Source: an uncultured Enterobacterales bacterium
GTDB taxonomy: Bacteria; Pseudomonadota; Gammaproteobacteria; Enterobacterales; Enterobacteriaceae
Assembly: GCA_946478305.1 (NCBI GenBank)
Contig: CAMLBO010000040.1
Coordinates: forward strand, 1-39,745
Direction of reading: 5' to 3'
Length of the DNA: 39,745 nt
Below the pieces are notes generated by a model that worked only from the letters and a program-made list of their open reading frames with translations, ran no database searches and was not told where the DNA came from. Made by a program: the position numbers and the translations under genes. Below, in pieces: positions 36,004 to 39,745 of this stretch. Each line of letters opens with the position of its first letter. Position 1 is the first letter of the stretch.

Positions 36004-36852
36004 TTAACGGCGATACCCCTGACCAAAGCGGCGTTCGAGGCGGCTTTGGAACAGCTCCAACACAATGGACATTATCCAGTATATCGCCGCGGCGGTGGCC
36101 AGCATTTCCATATAACGGTAGGTGCTGCGCCCGTAAGATTGCGCCAGAAAATTCAGTTCCCACAGACCCATCAGTGACACCAGCGACGAATCCTTCAGCA
36201 TGGAAATAAACATCGAACCGGCGGGAGGAATGATAATACGCAGCGCCTGCGGGGCAGTGACGTGCACAGCGACCGTCCACGACGAGAGGCCCAGCGCCAT
36301 CGCCGCCTCTTTCTGCCCGCGGGGTACCGACAGCACGCCGCTGCGGATGGTTTCAGCCAGATACGCACCGTAATTGAGCGACAGCGCAATAATCCCCGAA
36401 CTCAGTGCACCCAGCACAATACCCGCCTGCGGTAATGCCAGATAGATAATCAGCACCTGTACCAGCAGCGGCGTACCGCGAAACAGCGAGGCATAAAACG
36501 TGGCGCAGCCGAAGGCCAGCGCATTATCACACATGCGGCCTAATGCGGTGATAAGCCCGAGTAACAGGCAGAAAAACATCGAACAGGCGGTGATCAGGAT
36601 GGTCAGCGCCGCGCCCTGAATAAAACCGTCAGGTGACAGGCGCAGTCCCAGCAGGAACGGCAGCTTCTGCTCGATAAGATCCCATTGCAGCCCCATTTTG
36701 CTGAACAGACCCAGCAGCAGGCTGAGTAAAATCAGCCAGGTGAACGCCGTTTTTATCCTAAAAGCGCGCGGGCTGTTCAACAGGCCGGTTTCCGCAGGCG
36801 GCAGCGTGCCGTTATCCGGTGCTACTGTTTTGATTTCAGGAAGCTGCGCCAT
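36004..36852 (-). CDS. Polar amino-acid ABC transporter permease (HisM/GlnP family)
   Basis: A 282-residue inner-membrane permease with an N-terminal cytoplasmic extension (about 1-35) and a first helix near 36-52. The HisMQ pattern FYASLFRGTPLLVQVLIIY and the cytoplasmic EAA loop (KEAAMALGLSSWTVAVHV), which docks the ATPase, are intact. It follows the binding protein by 3 bp and precedes the aminotransferase. No ATP-binding subunit gene is in the operon or elsewhere in the window, so the ATPase must come from another locus. Confidence 0.92.
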   Translation of the reverse strand: MAQLPEIKTVAPDNGTLPPAETGLLNSPRAFRIKTAFTWLILLSLLLGLFSKMGLQWDLIEQKLPFLLGLRLSPDGFIQGAALTILITACSMFFCLLLGLITALGRMCDNALAFGCATFYASLFRGTPLLVQVLIIYLALPQAGIVLGALSSGIIALSLNYGAYLAETIRSGVLSVPRGQKEAAMALGLSSWTVAVHVTAPQALRIIIPPAGSMFISMLKDSSLVSLMGLWELNFLAQSYGRSTYRYMEMLATAAAIYWIMSIVLELFQSRLERRFGQGYRR

Positions 36853-36855
36853 TCG

Positions 36856-37674
36856 TTACTGTTCCTCTTTGGTGATGTCTTCGCCCAGCCAGTGTTGGGA
36901 AATCTTCGCCAACGTACCGTCATCACGCAGGGATTTGATGGTATCTGCGACTTTCTTATCCCACTCTGGGTCGCCCTTATCGGTCGCGACCCAGTTCGGT
37001 TCGGCGTACAGCTCGGTGACAATTTTAAACACCGGCGTGCGCTTGATGCGCGCATTGGCGGTGGCTAAGTCAGAGACGATGGCATCCAGACGCACGCCGG
37101 GGCCGAGGGCCAGATTCTGGAAGGCCACCTCTTCATCACTAGGAATGGCCTGCACGTTATTAAACGGGAAGTCGATAGGTTTGGTACCCGGGATCACCAG
37201 CGTTTTCTGCAGGTAGGTTTCATAACTTGAGCCAATACCGATGCCTACTTTTTTGTTGCTGAGATCGGCAGCGGACTTGATGCGATCATCACTCTTATTC
37301 ACCACCAGTACAGCCGGAGAGCTGTAATAGGGCGTCACGAAATCCAGCACTTTGGCGCGTTCAATGTTTGGTGTCATCGAGCAGATGCAGGTATCCCAGC
37401 GACCGCGCCAGTTGCCGCCAATAATGGTTTCCCAACCCGGTGCGGTGACTTCCAGCTTAACACCCATCCGCTGTGCCACGGCTTTCGCCACGTCAACATC
37501 AAAACCGGCCAGCTGGTTGTTGTCATCAATAAAGCCAAACGGCGGGTAGTCATTCACGATGACGTTATGCAAAACACCGGTTTTGGTCACGCGATCCAGT
37601 GTGGCACCCGCGTGAGTAACGGCTGAAAACAGAGTGGTCGCAAGCAGGGTAAAAGCAAGAACGGGTTTGCGCAT
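36856..37674 (-). CDS. Amino-acid ABC transporter substrate-binding protein
   Basis: A 272-residue periplasmic receptor of family 3. The signal peptide is about 1-22 (VTHA-GATLD). Family blocks DYPPFGFIDDNNQLAGFDVDVAKAVA (residues about 42-67), CICSMTPNIERAKVLDFVTPYY and KVGIGIGSSYE are clear; the arginine in ERAKVLDF usually binds the alpha-carboxylate of the amino acid. AAGGAAAG precedes the ATG. It is the first gene of the SBP-permease-aminotransferase operon. The side chain recognised is unknown. Confidence 0.93.
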   Translation of the reverse strand: MRKPVLAFTLLATTLFSAVTHAGATLDRVTKTGVLHNVIVNDYPPFGFIDDNNQLAGFDVDVAKAVAQRMGVKLEVTAPGWETIIGGNWRGRWDTCICSMTPNIERAKVLDFVTPYYSSPAVLVVNKSDDRIKSAADLSNKKVGIGIGSSYETYLQKTLVIPGTKPIDFPFNNVQAIPSDEEVAFQNLALGPGVRLDAIVSDLATANARIKRTPVFKIVTELYAEPNWVATDKGDPEWDKKVADTIKSLRDDGTLAKISQHWLGEDITKEEQ

Positions 37675-37819
37675 GGGCGGGGCTTTCCTTACATAACCTG
37701 AGTGAATGAATTTTCAGTAGAAATTCAGATTACGTTTTGGACGTATAGATGTCCAGTACTGGAAATAACTATGCTTATAGCCGAAAGAGGTGGGAAGGTG
37801 TGGCAGGTATAAATTTAAA

Positions 37820-37855
37820 GCCCCGGTATCAACCAGACAGGTCAGCACCGGGGGC
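37820..37855 (-). terminator. Terminator-like hairpin after the small ORF
   Basis: GCCCCGGT pairs with ACCGGGGGC (one bulge) over a 19-nt loop; on the minus strand it is followed by TTTAAATTT. Confidence 0.5.
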
Positions 37856-37884
37856 GATAAAGGGAATTAACTCACAGCTGATCG

Positions 37885-38070
37885 TTATTTCGCCTGATCT
37901 TTACTGCCCTGAATCAGTTTACGCGCCGCGGCCATGGCGTCGTTATCCGGCGTTTTAGGCTTGGCTTTGTTGAGGGCCGTGCTGAGGCCAGAACGGCCCC
38001 ACAGGTCAAAACTGTCGTCATCTTTCAGGTGATCAAATACGGAAGGTGCTGCGTCGGGTTTCTTGACCAT
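37885..38070 (-). CDS. Small hydrophilic protein of unknown function
   Basis: A 61-residue protein, charged and Ala/Lys/Asp rich, with no signal peptide, membrane segment or recognisable domain. The only notable block is HLKDDDSFDLWGRSGLS (14-30). A GAGAAAG sequence precedes the ATG at 38070 at a somewhat long distance, and a hairpin follows the stop, which favours a real monocistronic gene. A 69-aa frame on the opposite strand overlaps it but lacks a ribosome site. I do not recognise the family. Confidence 0.6.
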   Translation of the reverse strand: MVKKPDAAPSVFDHLKDDDSFDLWGRSGLSTALNKAKPKTPDNDAMAAARKLIQGSKDQAK

Positions 38071-38175
38071 GGGATAAGCTTTCTCGGTATCGGAAATTTT
38101 TCTAAGCTTAGCCGTTTCTGCTTTTTAGACCAAGAAAGAAAGCCCTGAGGCGTTCTCGCTGTGGTGGAAAAACAA

Positions 38176-38697
38176 CTATTCGGCTAAAAAACGCTGGTTT
38201 GACGGTCTGGCATCGAACCATTGCAATATCTGCCGGTTGAAATCATCCGGAGCTTTACTGGCGGAGGTGGCAGCCAGGGCAGCCAGCGTATATTGTGCAA
38301 AAACAGAGCGCATAGCCTGCTCGGCTTCGAGCATTACTTTGTGGATCCCGCAGGTGCCTTCGGTCGCCCATTTGGGAGCTTGCTGATTAAACACCGCGCA
38401 GCGCTCACGGATCTCTTTGCATTCAAACAGGCCCTTAGGCCCGTCAATGGCGTCAATCACATCTTTCACCGAGATGGATTCAGCAGGACGTGCCAGGCTG
38501 AACCCACCCCGTGCGCCCTCAGTCGAATGAACGAGGCCTGATTTCTTCAGTTTGGTAAAGATCTTTGCCAGAAAGTCGACCGGAACGCCTTGCAGGTCGG
38601 CCATATCACGTACGTTGGCGTCTTTGATGCCGTCCGGTTGGCTGATATACAGCAGACAATGCAATGCATATTCCACCCCAGAACTTACGAACGCCAT
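38176..38697 (-). CDS. Rrf2-family transcriptional regulator
   Basis: A 173-residue Rrf2 regulator. The winged helix spans about 1-80 (YALHCLLYISQ, LAKIFTKLKKSGLVHSTEGARGG). It has three cysteines in the region where IscR and NsrR hold an Fe-S cluster: C93, C100 and C116. Their spacing (CX6C, CX15C) is wider than in IscR/NsrR, so a thiol or cluster-based redox sensor is possible but unproven. It lies 39 bp downstream of the azoreductase on the same strand, so it is probably cotranscribed and autoregulatory. Confidence 0.9.
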   Translation of the reverse strand: MAFVSSGVEYALHCLLYISQPDGIKDANVRDMADLQGVPVDFLAKIFTKLKKSGLVHSTEGARGGFSLARPAESISVKDVIDAIDGPKGLFECKEIRERCAVFNQQAPKWATEGTCGIHKVMLEAEQAMRSVFAQYTLAALAATSASKAPDDFNRQILQWFDARPSNQRFLAE

Positions 38698-38736
38698 ACT
38701 GCTTTCCTCTGCAAAGATAATTGAACGTCTCAGATT

Positions 38737-39396
38737 CTATAGCAGAACAGCTGAAGTGTCCCATGCGATGGCCCATTGTGAGGCGAGGTGTGACAGTTCG
38801 GCATGCGCGCGAACCAGTGCGGCTTCGCGTTCTTCGGCAGCCGTAAACTGAAGGGGTTGTGCATCCACAAATTGTGGAGTATCGACGCCGATAAACGCGA
38901 ACGAGGCTTTAAGCACGGGGGTCATGGCATCCATCGCGCTGTAGGGAGAGCCCTCGCGTAAATCTGCGCCACGGGTAGTAATAAAGATCACTTTTTTATC
39001 GCCGAGCTTACCGACGGTGGTGCCGTCAGGCAGCAAGTCGTAGGTCACGCCGGTGCGGATAATGGTGTCAATAAAGGTTTTAAAGGTGGAGGGGATGGTC
39101 CAGTTATACATCGGCATCGCGCAGACCAGGGCATCGGCTTCCATTACGCGTTGGCACATGGCATCCGAAGCCGCCAATACTTCGCGCATCTGCGCCGTAC
39201 GTTGATCTTCTGGCGTGTAAGTTGCCTGCACGAAGTCGGCAGAAACGTGCGGCTGGATATCGGCAGTGACATCCAGATAATCCACCTCGATGTCTACTCC
39301 GCCTTTTTGTAATTCTTCTAAAAAGAACCGACCCAATGCGCGCGAATTGGACCACTGGTGAAATTTAGAGCTCGCATCAATATGTAAAATCTTCAT
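38737..39396 (-). CDS. FMN-dependent NADH azoreductase / quinone reductase (AzoR-like)
   Basis: A 219-residue flavodoxin-fold reductase of the AzoR (ACP phosphodiesterase-like) family, acting on azo compounds and quinones. The ATG at 39396 (MKILHIDASS) is chosen; the frame opens at 39492 but the extra part runs through a perfect inverted repeat. FMN-binding blocks are HIDASSKFHQWSNSRA, AMPMYNWTIPSTFKTFID and FITTRGADLREGSPYS. It is about 20 residues longer than E. coli AzoR (201 aa) and divergent enough that orthology is not claimed. It is followed by an rrf2 regulator. Confidence 0.88.
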   Translation of the reverse strand: MKILHIDASSKFHQWSNSRALGRFFLEELQKGGVDIEVDYLDVTADIQPHVSADFVQATYTPEDQRTAQMREVLAASDAMCQRVMEADALVCAMPMYNWTIPSTFKTFIDTIIRTGVTYDLLPDGTTVGKLGDKKVIFITTRGADLREGSPYSAMDAMTPVLKASFAFIGVDTPQFVDAQPLQFTAAEEREAALVRAHAELSHLASQWAIAWDTSAVLL

Positions 39397-39422
39397 GGTT
39401 TGCTTGTCCGTTTTTGTTTGGT

Positions 39423-39479
39423 TATTAACGTCTACTTTAACTACGATTAAAATTGTCGTAGTTAAAGTAGACGTTAATA
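39423..39479. promoter_or_regulatory. Perfect 24-bp inverted repeat upstream of the azoreductase gene
   Basis: Arms at 39423-39446 and 39456-39479 are exact reverse complements over all 24 bp, with a 9-nt A/T-rich spacer; the arms end TAGTTAAAGTAGACGTTAATA on the right. It starts 27 bp before the azoreductase ATG. The most likely role is an operator for the adjacent Rrf2 protein (two nested sites) or an mRNA leader hairpin. Confidence 0.65.
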
Positions 39480-39527
39480 CGACGTTGTTCAAGCGGAATT
39501 TTTAGGGGGAGTTGGGATTGCAGACGC

Positions 39528-39582
39528 CAGAAAGCAAAAAACCAGCCATTAGGCTGGTTTCTTTAAATAGGGTGCCCGGACT
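39528..39582 (-). repeat. 55-bp direct repeat, copy 1 (terminator plus tRNA-Phe 3' tip)
   Basis: Identical to 39691-39745, period 163 bp. It contains AAACCAGCC-ATTA-GGCTGGTTT, which on the minus strand is followed by a T6 run and forms a strong terminator. Its right end is GGTGCCCGGACT, the complement of the tRNA-Phe acceptor end. Confidence 0.9.
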
Positions 39583-39586
39583 CGGA
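39571..39586 (-). other. Truncated 3' end of a tRNA-Phe-like gene
   Basis: Read on the minus strand TCCGAGTCCGGGCACC matches the last 16 bases of enterobacterial tRNA-Phe before the final A; the CCA end reads CCC, and homology stops sharply at 39587. It is not a functional tRNA. Confidence 0.55.
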
Positions 39587-39684
39587 CAATGACGCGAAGC
39601 GTCTTTGAACAGCGCTTGCGCTGGCCCCGTAGGGGTGAGTCTCAGCATGAGACAAATAATCGAACGGAGTTCGATGAAGAGTCC
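39578..39684. other. Chain of five tight hairpins closed by an outer stem
   Basis: GGACTC (39578-39583) pairs with GAGTCC (39679-39684) around five consecutive perfect hairpins: GACGC/GCGTC (39591-39603), CAGCGC/GCGCTG (39610-39623), CCCC/GGGG (39625-39635), GTCTCA/TGAGAC (39639-39653) and ATCGAAC/GTTCGAT (39659-39675), each with a 2-3 nt loop. The whole looks like an oversized cloverleaf. Confidence 0.6.
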
Positions 39685-39690
39685 ATAGCG

Positions 39691-39745
39691 CAGAAAGCAA
39701 AAAACCAGCCATTAGGCTGGTTTCTTTAAATAGGGTGCCCGGACT
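39691..39745 (-). repeat. 55-bp direct repeat, copy 2 (runs into the window edge)
   Basis: The second identical copy of terminator plus GGTGCCCGGACT. The window ends inside it, so the match may be longer, and a full tRNA-Phe gene on the minus strand may begin just beyond. Confidence 0.88.

Noticed and set aside
39528-39745. The terminal repeats as a CRISPR array
   Set aside because: Only two copies, 55 bp long and 163 bp apart, containing a terminator and tRNA end; no spacer pattern and no cas genes.

Overview
The window looks like an enterobacterial chromosome, probably Yersiniaceae (Rahnella/Serratia/Ewingella/Rouxiella type). The proteins of the first 17 kb are close to their E. coli counterparts and keep much of the E. 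coli 68-min gene order (parE, ygiN, mdaB, parC, plsC, ftsP, dkgA, yqhC, yghB, metC, exbB, exbD). The differences are that qseBC is absent between mdaB and parC, yqhD is replaced by an Ahr-type zinc reductase, and a TRAP transporter sits between metC and exbB. Genus assignment is inference from gene content, not a search result.

Layout. 1-8.5 kb: topoisomerase IV (parE cut by the window edge, parC), the quinone redox pair mdaB-ygiN, plsC, the divisome Tat protein ftsP and dkgA. 8.6-18 kb: an aldehyde reductase with divergent yqhC, DedA-family yghB, metC, a TRAP operon (dctP-dctQ-dctM type) with candidate KdgR and CRP sites, and exbBD behind a Fur box. 18-20 kb: a shikimate dehydrogenase-like gene, alkB and an extended cold-shock-domain protein. 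20.1-26.2 kb: a complete archaic Csu-type chaperone-usher pilus operon on the minus strand, with three spore-coat-U subunits, chaperone, usher and two-domain tip. 26.6-30.4 kb: a TPR protein coupled to ydcF, then a 14-TM type MFS exporter divergent from its LysR regulator.

30.5-34.8 kb: the most interesting locus. An OmpR-type two-component system is divergent from a four-helix cytochrome b, a Tat-exported molybdopterin oxidoreductase that also carries a lipobox, and a secreted methionine-rich protein made of MxKDx pentapeptides. The combination matches in outline the YedY1-YedZ1-MrpX hypochlorite-scavenging system known from Azospira, but here with a two-component system instead of a sigma/anti-sigma pair. 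I propose it as an envelope methionine-based oxidant sink with its own reductase.

34.8-39.7 kb: an amino-acid ABC transporter operon that has binding protein, permease and an aminotransferase but no ATPase; a small unknown gene; and an azoreductase-rrf2 pair preceded by a perfect 24-bp inverted repeat. The right edge carries a 55-bp direct repeat (terminator plus the 3' tip of tRNA-Phe) enclosing a chain of five tight hairpins. No CRISPR array, intact insertion sequence or complete tRNA/rRNA gene was seen.
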